A stretch of DNA of 64,000 nucleotides, from assembly GCA_900473745.1 (NCBI GenBank), contig UCMW01000004.1, positions 372,001 through 436,000 of the forward strand. The letters run 5' to 3'. This DNA is from Hyphomicrobiales bacterium. GTDB taxonomy: Bacteria > Pseudomonadota > Alphaproteobacteria > Rhizobiales > Rhizobiaceae. Position 1 is the stretch's first letter. Each line of letters opens with the position of its first letter. This document shows, in pieces, positions 20,400 through 28,418 of this stretch. The notes beneath the pieces were generated by a model. That model was not told where the DNA came from. It did no database searches and worked only from the letters and a program-made list of their open reading frames with translations. The position numbers and the translations under genes were made by a program.

Positions 20400-20650
20400 G
20401 GCGACATTCCATTTTCTTCCAGCCACTTCCGGATACTGGCCACCGCACCCTTGTCCGTCTCCGGCGTCGGGTGCGGCCGGTGAAAGACCCTGATTTGCCC
20501 GAAGAGGAAGACGCCGATGCGAGACCCTTCGCGTTCGCTGATCTCGGCTCCAAGCGCGACGAATAGCGCCTCGATGTCCTGCCAGCGGATGGTGCCGCTG
20601 ACCGGCCGGGCGAAGATCGGCTCCAGCGTGGCGCGATGCTTCTTCTTCAT
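20396..20650 (-). CDS. hicA: HicA-type mRNA interferase toxin
   Basis: An 84-residue double-stranded-RNA-binding-fold toxin, placed before its antitoxin as in typical hicAB operons. The core 'EREGSRIGVFLFGQIRVFHRPHP' contains the expected catalytic His, followed by 'KGAVASIRKWLEENG'. It would cleave mRNA in the cytoplasm when not bound by HicB. The pair looks intact. Confidence 0.9.
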   Translation of the reverse strand: MKKKHRATLEPIFARPVSGTIRWQDIEALFVALGAEISEREGSRIGVFLFGQIRVFHRPHPTPETDKGAVASIRKWLEENGMSP

Positions 20651-20782
20651 AATGAAATGATACCATAAAGCAGTACCAATTCAACCGGACCTTGATGCGG
20701 CGGGCCGCTGCCGCGTCTTTTGTCCTTGCCGAGCCTTGCCGTCCGTTCGATATAAGGCACGCGGAAATGGATGACAGGCAGA

Positions 20783-22201
20783 ATGGCGAAGCAGACCAAG
20801 GCGAAACTCGACAAGAAGGGGCTATCAGGCCTCGGGCTCGAGAAATTGGTCGATATTCTGCTGGAGGAGTCCGCCGCCAACAAGGCGCTGAAGGCGCGGC
20901 TGCAGACGGCGCTGGCCGGCGAGACCGGTCCGGACGAGATGGCGCGGCTGATCGACAAGCGCCTGGATGCGATCGACCAGTCAACGACACGCATCAACAG
21001 GGCACGCGCCCGTGACCTCGCTGGTGAGTTTGCGGCCCTTGCCCGCAACATCCTCTCCGAACTTGGCGCTGCCGATCCTCAGGCCGCGGCCGAACGCATT
21101 CTTCGTTTCCTCGGCCTGCGTTTCCCCGTCTCGGCCCGCATGGCAACCGACAATGCCCGCCTGTGGAAGGTCTTCGAGGACACGGAACTCGCAACAATCG
21201 AGCTCATCAAGTCTGTTGGTGCCGAGGAGCAGGCGCTGCTCATTTCCCATCTGGAGCGCCTGAGGCTCCGCGATCGCTACGGTGAACACACCGGTTTTCT
21301 ACGCGCGCTGACCGGCGTCCTCTCGGCACCGGCCGCCAAGACCTGGCGCCTGGCACTGGCCGAAGTCCTGCCGTCCGAGCCCCTGAAACTCGGCGCCCTC
21401 GATCTCCTGCAATCGCTTGCCCTGCATCAGGGCGATATCGATGATTTCCTGGCCCTCGAACGCCAGAAGCCCGACAACCGCCGCGACACGCTTGCCGTCG
21501 CCGATTTGCTGCATCAGGCCGGCCGCTTCGACGATGCGTTGGACTGGGTGCGCGAGCGCCCGCGCGGGGTCCGCCTGATCCCGGTCAATGGCGTGCTCGC
21601 CTCCGTCGGTCCGGACTATGGCGCCCATGAACGCCGCCTGCTGGAAGCCGAGATCCTGGACAAGCTGAAGCGCCGCGAAGACGCGCAGGAACTGCGCTGG
21701 CGGGAGTTTGGCGAAACCCTCGATCCAGCCGTGCTCAAGCTGTACCTGTCGAAACTCGACGATTTTGCTGAATTCGACGAACTCGACCGGGCGCTGGCGC
21801 TGGCGAAAGAGCATGAGGACATCTATCTCGCGCTCGACTTCTTCCTCGCCTGGCCGCGCCTCGATCTGGCCGCCGCCCACGTCCTGCGCCACCGCCACGA
21901 CTGGGAAGGCCGCCACTACGACGACCTCGCCCCCGCCGCAGAAGCGCTGTCGGCAAAAGAACCGCTGGCCGCGGTCGTGCTCTACCGCGTTCTTGTCGAA
22001 GATATTCTGAGGCGCGGCATCGGCATGGCCTATCCCCATGCCGGGCGTTATGTCGGCGAACTCGCACGCCTCATGCCGAACCTGCCAGAAGGCCACGGCC
22101 TCTCGACGCACGCCGCCTTCCTCGCGGAGCTGCGGCGCAATTATTCGAAGAAATATGGTTTCTGGAGTTCTGTGCCGGGTGGGCTGTCGGGACAACCCTA
22201 A
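20783..22201 (+). CDS. DUF6880 family protein
   Basis: A 472-residue, mostly alpha-helical protein resembling DUF6880 ('LSGLGLEKLVDILLEESAANKAL' near residue 13). Repeated helical hairpins ('LLHQAGRFDDALDWVRERP', 'LALAKEHEDIYLALDFF') suggest TPR-like architecture, as in a scaffold or adaptor. No signal peptide or membrane segment. An ATG four codons earlier (20771) is also possible. Its stop overlaps the stop of the convergent LysR gene by 4 bases. Role unknown. Confidence 0.75.
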   Translation: MAKQTKAKLDKKGLSGLGLEKLVDILLEESAANKALKARLQTALAGETGPDEMARLIDKRLDAIDQSTTRINRARARDLAGEFAALARNILSELGAADPQAAAERILRFLGLRFPVSARMATDNARLWKVFEDTELATIELIKSVGAEEQALLISHLERLRLRDRYGEHTGFLRALTGVLSAPAAKTWRLALAEVLPSEPLKLGALDLLQSLALHQGDIDDFLALERQKPDNRRDTLAVADLLHQAGRFDDALDWVRERPRGVRLIPVNGVLASVGPDYGAHERRLLEAEILDKLKRREDAQELRWREFGETLDPAVLKLYLSKLDDFAEFDELDRALALAKEHEDIYLALDFFLAWPRLDLAAAHVLRHRHDWEGRHYDDLAPAAEALSAKEPLAAVVLYRVLVEDILRRGIGMAYPHAGRYVGELARLMPNLPEGHGLSTHAAFLAELRRNYSKKYGFWSSVPGGLSGQP

Positions 22202-23094
22202 CGCTCCCAATAGGGCACCGGCCCATAAAGCTCCGCCAGATAATCGATGAACAACCTTACCTTGGCCGGCAGGAACTGGCGGCTCGGATAGACCGCAGAC
22301 AGCGCCACGTTGCGCGAGCTTTCATATTGCGGCAGCACCTGCACCAGCTTGCCGCTCTTCAGTTCCGCGCCGACATCCCAGGTGGAGCGCAGCGCGATCC
22401 CGAGACCAGCGATCACGACTTCGCGGAGCACCTCGCTGGAATTGGTGATCAGCATGCCCTCGGGCCTGAGCGCCACCGGCCCGTTCGGCCCTTCCAGGCG
22501 CCAGGATTCATGGTTATGCGCCGGGAGGCAGCGATGCCTCTTCAGGTCGTCGAGTGTTTCAGGCGTTCCGTGTTGAGCGAGATAGTCCGGTGCCGCACAC
22601 AGCACGCGGCGCACCGGTGCGAGCCTGCGCGCAACCAGCGAGGAATCGTTCAGCTCCGCGATGCGAATCGCGAGATCGAAGCCGCCGCCGACGATGTCGG
22701 TGAACTCGTCCGACAGCACCAGATGGATCGCGAGATCCGGATGCGCCTCCATGAAGGGTTTTAAGTGCGGCGCGACATGCATGCGGCCGAAGGAAGTCGA
22801 TGCCGAGATCTTCAGCGTGCCGTTAACCTCCGATGAGCGTCCTGACGCGAAGGCTTCGGCCTCTTCCAGCCCGCCCAGCACGGTCAGCACCCGCTCGTGA
22901 AATCCCTGGCCGGCTTCCGTCAGCGAGATCTGCCGCGTCGTGCGCTGCAGGAGCCGCGTGCCGAGTTTGTCCTCCAGTCGCTTGATGCGCTTGGAGACAA
23001 CGGCGGGAGAAAGGCCGAGGTCGCGCGCCGCCGTCGACATGCTGCCGGCTGCGATCACCCGGACGAAGACTTCGAGGTCACCGAGATTGGTCAT
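22198..23094 (-). CDS. LysR family regulator divergent from glcD
   Basis: A 298-residue LysR-type regulator: winged helix-turn-helix at about 4-62 ('STAARDLGLSPAVVSKRIKRLE') and an effector-binding domain typical of the CrgA/PtrR-like group ('FTDIVGGGFDLAIRIAELNDSSLVARRLAP'). It is divergent from glcD with 139 bases between starts, the classical layout for a LysR activator of the neighbouring operon. Two copies of TTGGTCATRAGTGCRT lie at its start codon and 31 bases beyond. Control of glcDEF is inferred. Confidence 0.9.
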   Translation of the reverse strand: MTNLGDLEVFVRVIAAGSMSTAARDLGLSPAVVSKRIKRLEDKLGTRLLQRTTRQISLTEAGQGFHERVLTVLGGLEEAEAFASGRSSEVNGTLKISASTSFGRMHVAPHLKPFMEAHPDLAIHLVLSDEFTDIVGGGFDLAIRIAELNDSSLVARRLAPVRRVLCAAPDYLAQHGTPETLDDLKRHRCLPAHNHESWRLEGPNGPVALRPEGMLITNSSEVLREVVIAGLGIALRSTWDVGAELKSGKLVQVLPQYESSRNVALSAVYPSRQFLPAKVRLFIDYLAELYGPVPYWER

Positions 23095-23133
23095 GAGTGC
23101 GTGCTACTTTTTCCGATTTGGTCATAAGTGCAT
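23087..23133. promoter_or_regulatory. Tandem 16-bp repeat in the LysR-glcD intergenic region
   Basis: TTGGTCATGAGTGCGT (23087-23102) and TTGGTCATAAGTGCAT (23118-23133) differ at two positions and are 31 bases apart, about three helical turns. The first covers the LysR start codon, so binding could repress the LysR gene. Candidate operator for that LysR protein. Confidence 0.5.
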
Positions 23134-23170
23134 AGCATTTGCCCTGCGAAAGTCCTAGTGGTAAGAAAAT

Positions 23171-23181
23171 TTGACCAATTG
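23171..23181 (-). promoter_or_regulatory. CAATTGGTCAA motif upstream of glcD
   Basis: The minus strand reads CAATTGGTCAA, identical over 11 bases to the half-site in the promoter of the FadR-type regulator at 18663-18673. It lies 53 bases before the glcD start, a suitable place for control of the operon. Confidence 0.45.
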
Positions 23182-23233
23182 AGCGCTGGCCTCGATGCGG
23201 CTAGGATCGCGGGCAATCAGGGAGGAGACCGAC

Positions 23234-24667
23234 ATGAGCGAGGCCATCGCCTTTTTGCCGCCGCGACCAGAGGTTCTCTCGCGTCGTGCGGAGATCCTCG
23301 CCGACTTGAAGGAGCTGGTGCCGCAAGGCCGCCTTGTCGAGGAGCGAAACGCGCTCGTGCCCTTCGAGACCGATGGCTTCATCGCCTATCGCCGCCGCCC
23401 GCTCGCCGTCGTCCTGCCCGAGACGACAGCGCAGGTCGCGGCCGTCATGAAATACTGCCATCGCTACGGCATCCCCGTCGTGCCACGCGGCGCCGGTACG
23501 TCACTCTCGGGCGGTGCCATCCCGCAGGAAGATGCAGTCGTGCTCGGCCTCTCCGCCATGACCCGCATCATCGAGGTCGACTACGCCAATCGCTGCGCCA
23601 CGGTCCAGGCCGGTGTCACCAACCTCGCCATCTCTGATGCCGTCGGCGCCGACGGCTATTTCTACGCACCCGATCCGAGTTCGCAGCTTGCCTGCACCAT
23701 CGGCGGCAACATCGCAATGAATTCCGGCGGCGCACACTGTCTGAAATACGGCGTCACCACCAACAACCTGCTCGGCGTGAAAATGGTTCTTGTTGACGGC
23801 ACGGTGGTCGATCTCGGCGGCAAACATCTCGATGCGGAGGGTTATGACCTGCTCGGCCTCATCTGCGGCTCGGAAGGCCAGCTCGGCATCGTCACCGAAG
23901 CGACCGTGCGCCTGCTGGCCAAGCCGGAAGGCGCGCGCCCCGTGCTCTTCGGCTTCGATAGCGCCGAGGAAGCGGGCTCCTGCGTCGCCGATGTCATCGG
24001 CGCCGGCATCATACCGGTCGCCATCGAGTTCATGGACAAGCCGGCGATCCAGATCTGCGAGGCCTTCGCCAAGGCCGGCTATCCGCTCGATGTCGAGGCG
24101 CTGCTGATCGTCGAGGTCGAAGGCTCCGAGGCCGAAATGGATGCCATGCTGGCCGCCATCGTCGAGATCGCAAAGCGCCATGGCGTAAAGACCGTGCGCG
24201 AAAGCCAGTCGGCAACGGAAGCGGCGCTCATCTGGAAAGGCCGCAAATCCGCCTTCGGCGCCACCGGCCGGATCGCCGATTACATCTGCATGGACGGCAC
24301 TGTGCCGCTCAGCCAGCTCGCTTACGTGTTGCGCAAGACCTCCGAGATTATCGACCGCTACGGGTTGCGCGTTGCCAATGTCTTCCACGCCGGCGACGGC
24401 AACATGCACCCGCTGATCCTCTACAATATCAACGACCCGGAAGACGCCGCCAGGGCCGAAGCCGCAGGCATGGAAATCCTCAAACTCTGCGTCGATGCTG
24501 GCGGCTGCCTCACTGGCGAACATGGCGTCGGCATCGAGAAACGCGACCTCATGCTGCACCAGTTCACCCAGGTCGATCTCGATCAGCAGATGGCCGTCCG
24601 CTCGGCCTTCGATGCGGACTGGATCCTGAACCCCTCCAAGGTCTTTCCGCTGGAGGGGAGGACATGA
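23234..24667 (+). CDS. glcD: Glycolate oxidase FAD-linked subunit
   Basis: A 477-residue flavoprotein of the FAD-linked oxidase family (PCMH FAD-binding domain, about 50-235; C-terminal cap to 475). Visible motifs: 'VPRGAGTSLSGGAIP' (pyrophosphate-binding), 'CTIGGNIAMNSGGAHCLKYG', 'GSEGQLGIVTEATVRL' and, near the end, 'NVFHAGDGNMHP' and 'GGCLTGEHGVGIEKR'. With GlcE and GlcF it oxidises glycolate (and often D-lactate) to glyoxylate at the membrane. The ATG follows GGGAGGAG. First gene of the operon, separated from glcE by a RIME element. Confidence 0.95.
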   Translation: MSEAIAFLPPRPEVLSRRAEILADLKELVPQGRLVEERNALVPFETDGFIAYRRRPLAVVLPETTAQVAAVMKYCHRYGIPVVPRGAGTSLSGGAIPQEDAVVLGLSAMTRIIEVDYANRCATVQAGVTNLAISDAVGADGYFYAPDPSSQLACTIGGNIAMNSGGAHCLKYGVTTNNLLGVKMVLVDGTVVDLGGKHLDAEGYDLLGLICGSEGQLGIVTEATVRLLAKPEGARPVLFGFDSAEEAGSCVADVIGAGIIPVAIEFMDKPAIQICEAFAKAGYPLDVEALLIVEVEGSEAEMDAMLAAIVEIAKRHGVKTVRESQSATEAALIWKGRKSAFGATGRIADYICMDGTVPLSQLAYVLRKTSEIIDRYGLRVANVFHAGDGNMHPLILYNINDPEDAARAEAAGMEILKLCVDAGGCLTGEHGVGIEKRDLMLHQFTQVDLDQQMAVRSAFDADWILNPSKVFPLEGRT

Positions 24668-24686
24668 TGCGTTTGTGTCTGGATTA

Positions 24687-24884
24687 CCCCCCTCTGTCCT
24701 GCCGGACATCTCCCCCACCAGGGGGGAGACCGGGAACCCGCCAGCGCCCTGCGCTCGAGAAGCATGCGAACTGTAAGAGCACGCGCATTTCTGCGCATGT
24801 GTTCTTTCTGCCCCGAACGGCCGAGCGGCAGCACCATCCACTCTCCCCCCTCGTGGGGGAGATGCCCGGCAGGGCAGAGGGGGG
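24687..24884. repeat. RIME-type palindromic element inside the glc operon, expanded form
   Basis: Outer arms CCCCCCTCTGTCCTGCCG and CGGCAGGGCAGAGGGGGG are inverted copies, each followed inwards by GACATCTCCCCC or GGGGGAGATGCC. The same arms occur at 36534-36598, but there only 65 bases long; here about 110 extra bases sit between them. This matches Rhizobium-specific intergenic mosaic elements. No protein is encoded. Confidence 0.8.
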
Positions 24885-24923
24885 CGAGCTTGCGCCAACA
24901 TCTGGAAAAGTCGCCTTCAACCC

Positions 24924-26144
24924 GTGGCCCACCCCATGCTGACCCCCGCCACCGAAACCGAAGCGACTGAACTCATCCGTGACCATGCCGGCCGCAAAGC
25001 CCCGCTCCACATCCGTGGCGGCGGCACCCGCGCAGGCTTCGGCAATCCCGTGGCGGTCGACAAAGTCCTCTCCTCCGCATCACTAACCGGCATTGTCGAA
25101 TACAACCCCGCCGAAATGGTCATCACCGCCCGCGCCGGCACGCCCGTTGCCGAAATCGAGGCAGCCCTTGCCGAAAACGGGCAGGCCATGGCCTTCGAAC
25201 CCATGGATCATCGTGGCGCCATGGGCACCTCGGGCACGCCCACCATCGGCGGACTCTTTGCGGTCAACAGCTCCGGTCCCCGCCGCTTCACGGCCGGTGC
25301 CGCCCGCGACCACCTGCTCGGCGTCCGCTTCGTCAACGGGGCGGGCGAAGTGGTCAAGGCCGGCGGCAAGGTGATGAAGAACGTCACCGGCCTCGACCTC
25401 GTCAAACTGCTCGCCGGGTCCCATGGCACGCTGGGCTTCCTCACCGAAGTCACTTTCAAGGTCCTGCCAGTACCGAAGACGGCGGTCACGATCGTCCTTT
25501 CGGGGTTGGAAGACGAGCAGGCCATGAAGGCGCTCGCCGCGGCCCTGTCGCTCTCCGTCGAAGTCTCCGGTGCTGCCCATCTGCCGGAAAGCGTGCGCGG
25601 TCGCTTCATCGGCGGCAAGCTGCCCGAAGGTGCCGCGACAGTCATGCGCCTTGAGGGCCTCGAAGCCTCTGTCGCGGTGCGTTCCGAAAAGCTGATGGCG
25701 GCAGTTGCGGGCCTCGGCCCGGTCAGCCGTCTCGACGCTGACGACACCAAATCGCTCTGGACCGAAATCCGCGATGTCCTGCCCTATGCCGATGGCACGG
25801 CCCGGCCGCTCTGGCGCCTGTCCATGGCCCCGTCGCAGGCCTGGAAGCTGGTCGCGGGTCTTCGGCTCCGGGCCGGTATCGATGCCTACTACGATTGGCA
25901 GGGCGGCCTTGTCTGGATGCGTATGGAGGCCGATCCCGAGGCCGAGGTCTTGCGCCATGGCATTCGCACCCTCGGCGGCGGCCATGCCACGCTGCTGCGG
26001 GCCGCGTCCGAGATCCGCGCCGAAGTGCCGGCCTTCGAGCCGCAGCAGCCGGCCGTCGCTTTGCTTTCCGCCCGAGTCAGGGCAAAACTCGACCCACACG
26101 GGATCTTCAATCCCGGTCTTATGACGCAAGGAGTTTTGTCATGA
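24924..26144 (+). CDS. glcE: Glycolate oxidase subunit GlcE
   Basis: A 406-residue FAD-binding oxidase subunit, shorter than GlcD and lacking its C-terminal histidine motifs, as expected for GlcE. The PCMH domain shows 'IRGGGTRAGFGNP' near residue 30, 'GTPTIGGLFAVNSSGPRRF' near 105 and 'GGKVMKNVTGLDLVKLLAGSHGTLG' near 147. The C-terminus ends 'KLDPHGIFNPG', typical of the family. Start is GTG at 24924 or ATG at 24936; neither has a strong ribosome binding site. Its stop overlaps the ATG of the next gene (ATGA). Confidence 0.93.
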   Translation: MAHPMLTPATETEATELIRDHAGRKAPLHIRGGGTRAGFGNPVAVDKVLSSASLTGIVEYNPAEMVITARAGTPVAEIEAALAENGQAMAFEPMDHRGAMGTSGTPTIGGLFAVNSSGPRRFTAGAARDHLLGVRFVNGAGEVVKAGGKVMKNVTGLDLVKLLAGSHGTLGFLTEVTFKVLPVPKTAVTIVLSGLEDEQAMKALAAALSLSVEVSGAAHLPESVRGRFIGGKLPEGAATVMRLEGLEASVAVRSEKLMAAVAGLGPVSRLDADDTKSLWTEIRDVLPYADGTARPLWRLSMAPSQAWKLVAGLRLRAGIDAYYDWQGGLVWMRMEADPEAEVLRHGIRTLGGGHATLLRAASEIRAEVPAFEPQQPAVALLSARVRAKLDPHGIFNPGLMTQGVLS

Positions 26145-26521
26145 CTGATCCGCAATACCAGCCGCCCACGACCTCTGGTGGCGAGGGCTGGTTTTCCCCT
26201 GGCCGCATGAATGTCCAGGTCGTCTATGTCCTCTATCTCGTCAGCTTCGTCGTCGGCCTCACCGGCATCGTCGGGCTGATCATGGCCTATGTGAACCGCG
26301 GCAAGAGCGCGGCCTGGATCGATACGCATTACACCTACGCCATCCGCACCTTCTGGATCGGTCTGCTCTACGCGCTGATCGCAAGCATCCTGATGCTTGT
26401 GGCCGTCGGCGTCATCCTGATCTTCGGCGTCGCCATCTGGATCGTCGTCCGCTGCGTCATCGGTCTGCAGAAGGCATCTGCCGGCGAACCCATTGCCCGT
26501 CCCACCAGCTGGTGGATCTGA
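26141..26521 (+). CDS. Small membrane protein (COG3671/DUF4870-like) inside the glc operon
   Basis: A 126-residue protein with a hydrophilic Pro/Gly-rich N-terminus and three membrane helices (about 26-50, 70-92 and 93-110). 'HYTYAIRTFWIGLLY' resembles the COG3671/DUF4870 group of small membrane proteins of unknown function. Its ATG overlaps the glcE stop by 4 bases and glcF begins 50 bases later, so it is translated with the glycolate oxidase. A role as membrane anchor or assembly factor is possible but only inferred from position. Confidence 0.82.
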   Translation: MTDPQYQPPTTSGGEGWFSPGRMNVQVVYVLYLVSFVVGLTGIVGLIMAYVNRGKSAAWIDTHYTYAIRTFWIGLLYALIASILMLVAVGVILIFGVAIWIVVRCVIGLQKASAGEPIARPTSWWI

Positions 26522-26571
26522 TTAGAAGTCATGGGGGCGGCCATGCCGGCCGCTCCAGTGGGAGGTAACGC

Positions 26572-27885
26572 GTGCAGACCAATTTCACCGCCGAGCAGCT
26601 CTCCGATCCGCATGTCGCGGAAGCCGAGAGCATCCTGCGCAAATGCGTGCATTGCGGCTTCTGCACCGCCACCTGTCCCACCTATGTGACGCTCGGCAAC
26701 GAACTCGACAGCCCGCGCGGCCGCATCTACCTGATCAAGGATATGCTGGAAAACGGCCGTCCGGCAGACGAGCAGATCGTTACCCATATCGACCGCTGTC
26801 TGTCGTGCCTCGCCTGCACCACGACCTGTCCCTCGGGCGTCGACTACATGCATCTGGTCGACCATGCCCGCACCCATATCGAAAAGACCTATCGCCGCCC
26901 GCTGATGAACCGGCTGACGCGGAACATGCTGGCCATGGTGTTGCCCTATCCGGGCCGCTTCCGCCTGGCACTCAAACTCGCCGCCCTCGGCCGCCCCTTT
27001 GCTGGCCTGTTCGATCAAGTAAAGGCGCTGAAGCCCATGGCCGCAATGCTGAGGCTCGCCCCCTCGAGTGTTGCGCCACCCTCGGACTTCGCCAAGCCCG
27101 CCACCCATGAAGCGACCGCTGGGCGCCGTGGCCGTGTCGCGATCCTCACCGGCTGCGCCCAGCCCGTGCTTGATCCCGGCATCAACGAAGCGGCGATCTC
27201 GCTCCTCACCCGCTTGGGCGTCGAGGTGGTCGTCCCACAAGGCGAGGGCTGCTGTGGCGCCCTCGTCCACCACATGGGACGCGAGGAACAGGCGCTCGAA
27301 AGCGCTCGCCGCAATGTCGACGTCTGGACCCGCGCCCTCGAAAACGGCGGCCTGGATGCGATCATCGTCACGACCTCGGGCTGCGGCACGACCATCAAGG
27401 ACTATGGGCACATGCTGCGCCTCGACCCGGCCTATGCTGAGAAGGCGGCGCGGGTCGCGGCGCTTGCCAAGGACGTCACCGAATATCTCTCGACCCTCGA
27501 CCTGCCGATCGCAGAAACCAAGGGCATGACGGTTGCCTATCACTCCGCCTGCTCCCTGCAGCACGGCCAGAAGGTGACGATGGCGCCGAAGCTTCTTCTG
27601 AAGGCGGCCGGTTTTACCGTGAAGGATCCGCCGGAAGGCCATCTCTGCTGTGGCTCCGCCGGCACCTACAACATCATGCAGCCCGAGATTTCAGCCAGAC
27701 TGAAGGCCCGCAAGGTGAAGAACATCGAGTCGACGAAGCCTGATGTCATCGCCGCCGGCAATATCGGTTGCATGACGCAGATCGGCTCGGCCACGGGCAT
27801 TCCGGTTGTTCATACGGTGGAACTGTTGAACTGGGCCTATGGCGGCCCGCGCCCCATAGCGCTTGATCGTCGCGCGTCGGCCTGA
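26572..27885 (+). CDS. glcF: Glycolate oxidase iron-sulfur subunit
   Basis: A 437-residue iron-sulfur protein that passes electrons from GlcDE to the respiratory chain. Two 4Fe-4S motifs are complete: 'CVHCGFCTATCPT' (near 25) and 'CLSCLACTTTCPS' (near 76). Two CCG-type cysteine domains follow ('GEGCCGALVHHMG' near 224 and 'GHLCCGSAGTYNI' near 355), as in LutA/GlpC/HdrB proteins. The start is GTG at 26572 preceded by GGGAGG. Last gene of the operon. Confidence 0.95.
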   Translation: MQTNFTAEQLSDPHVAEAESILRKCVHCGFCTATCPTYVTLGNELDSPRGRIYLIKDMLENGRPADEQIVTHIDRCLSCLACTTTCPSGVDYMHLVDHARTHIEKTYRRPLMNRLTRNMLAMVLPYPGRFRLALKLAALGRPFAGLFDQVKALKPMAAMLRLAPSSVAPPSDFAKPATHEATAGRRGRVAILTGCAQPVLDPGINEAAISLLTRLGVEVVVPQGEGCCGALVHHMGREEQALESARRNVDVWTRALENGGLDAIIVTTSGCGTTIKDYGHMLRLDPAYAEKAARVAALAKDVTEYLSTLDLPIAETKGMTVAYHSACSLQHGQKVTMAPKLLLKAAGFTVKDPPEGHLCCGSAGTYNIMQPEISARLKARKVKNIESTKPDVIAAGNIGCMTQIGSATGIPVVHTVELLNWAYGGPRPIALDRRASA

Positions 27886-27947
27886 GCGAATTGTTAAGCG
27901 ATTTCTTTTAGACTTTACCCCAGGATGGTACATCCTGGGAGGCCGAC

Positions 27948-28415
27948 ATGTCCAAGAAACCCCTGTTTGCGGTGATGCTGTTTTTCTGTCCCTTTGCCGG
28001 GCCGGCCGACGCGGCGGAGCGGATCTATTGCGCCTCTTCGGATCCTGTCGTCGATCTGTCGCTGGAAAGCGGCTTCAGCAGCAAGGACCAGGAAAAGCTC
28101 GTGCATTTCCGCGGCATGGCCGGGGTAAAGGACAAGTCCGCCCCTTCAGGCTTCCGCCGCTTCCAGATCAATTCGGACATGCTACGCCAGTACTGGATTG
28201 ACGATCGCGACCTGCGCTTCAGCATTCATGCCTTTGCGCCGGAAAGGGAGCCACTCTATCGGGTGACCATGTCGATGATCACCGACAAGAGTTCGGCGAC
28301 GCGTTTCAAGGGCAGCTACGACCTGAAGGTCGAGAAGCTGAAATTGGGCAGCACCGTAGGCGCGGAGACCATCATCGCCCATGAAGGCGCCATATTCTGC
28401 GACATCAAGCGATGA
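27948..28415 (+). CDS. Secreted protein of unknown function
   Basis: A 155-residue protein with a signal peptide ending near residue 23 (PADA-AE) and a mature domain with one cysteine near each end (Cys28 and Cys151), which could pair in the periplasm. The alternating pattern suggests a beta-rich fold. I do not recognise the family. It follows glcF by 62 bases with its own GGGAGG ribosome binding site and is convergent with the outer-membrane protein gene, stops only three bases apart. Confidence 0.7.
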   Translation: MSKKPLFAVMLFFCPFAGPADAAERIYCASSDPVVDLSLESGFSSKDQEKLVHFRGMAGVKDKSAPSGFRRFQINSDMLRQYWIDDRDLRFSIHAFAPEREPLYRVTMSMITDKSSATRFKGSYDLKVEKLKLGSTVGAETIIAHEGAIFCDIKR

Positions 28416-28418
28416 CTG

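Noticed and set aside
20400..20990. In-frame upstream extension of hicB to 20990
   Set aside because: It runs through hicA in another frame. The 4-base hicA/hicB overlap and HicB family length fix the start at 20399.
24687..24884. Possible CRISPR or transposon at the glcD-glcE repeat
   Set aside because: Two inverted arms rather than regular direct repeats with spacers, and no transposase. The same arms recur as a compact RIME element elsewhere.
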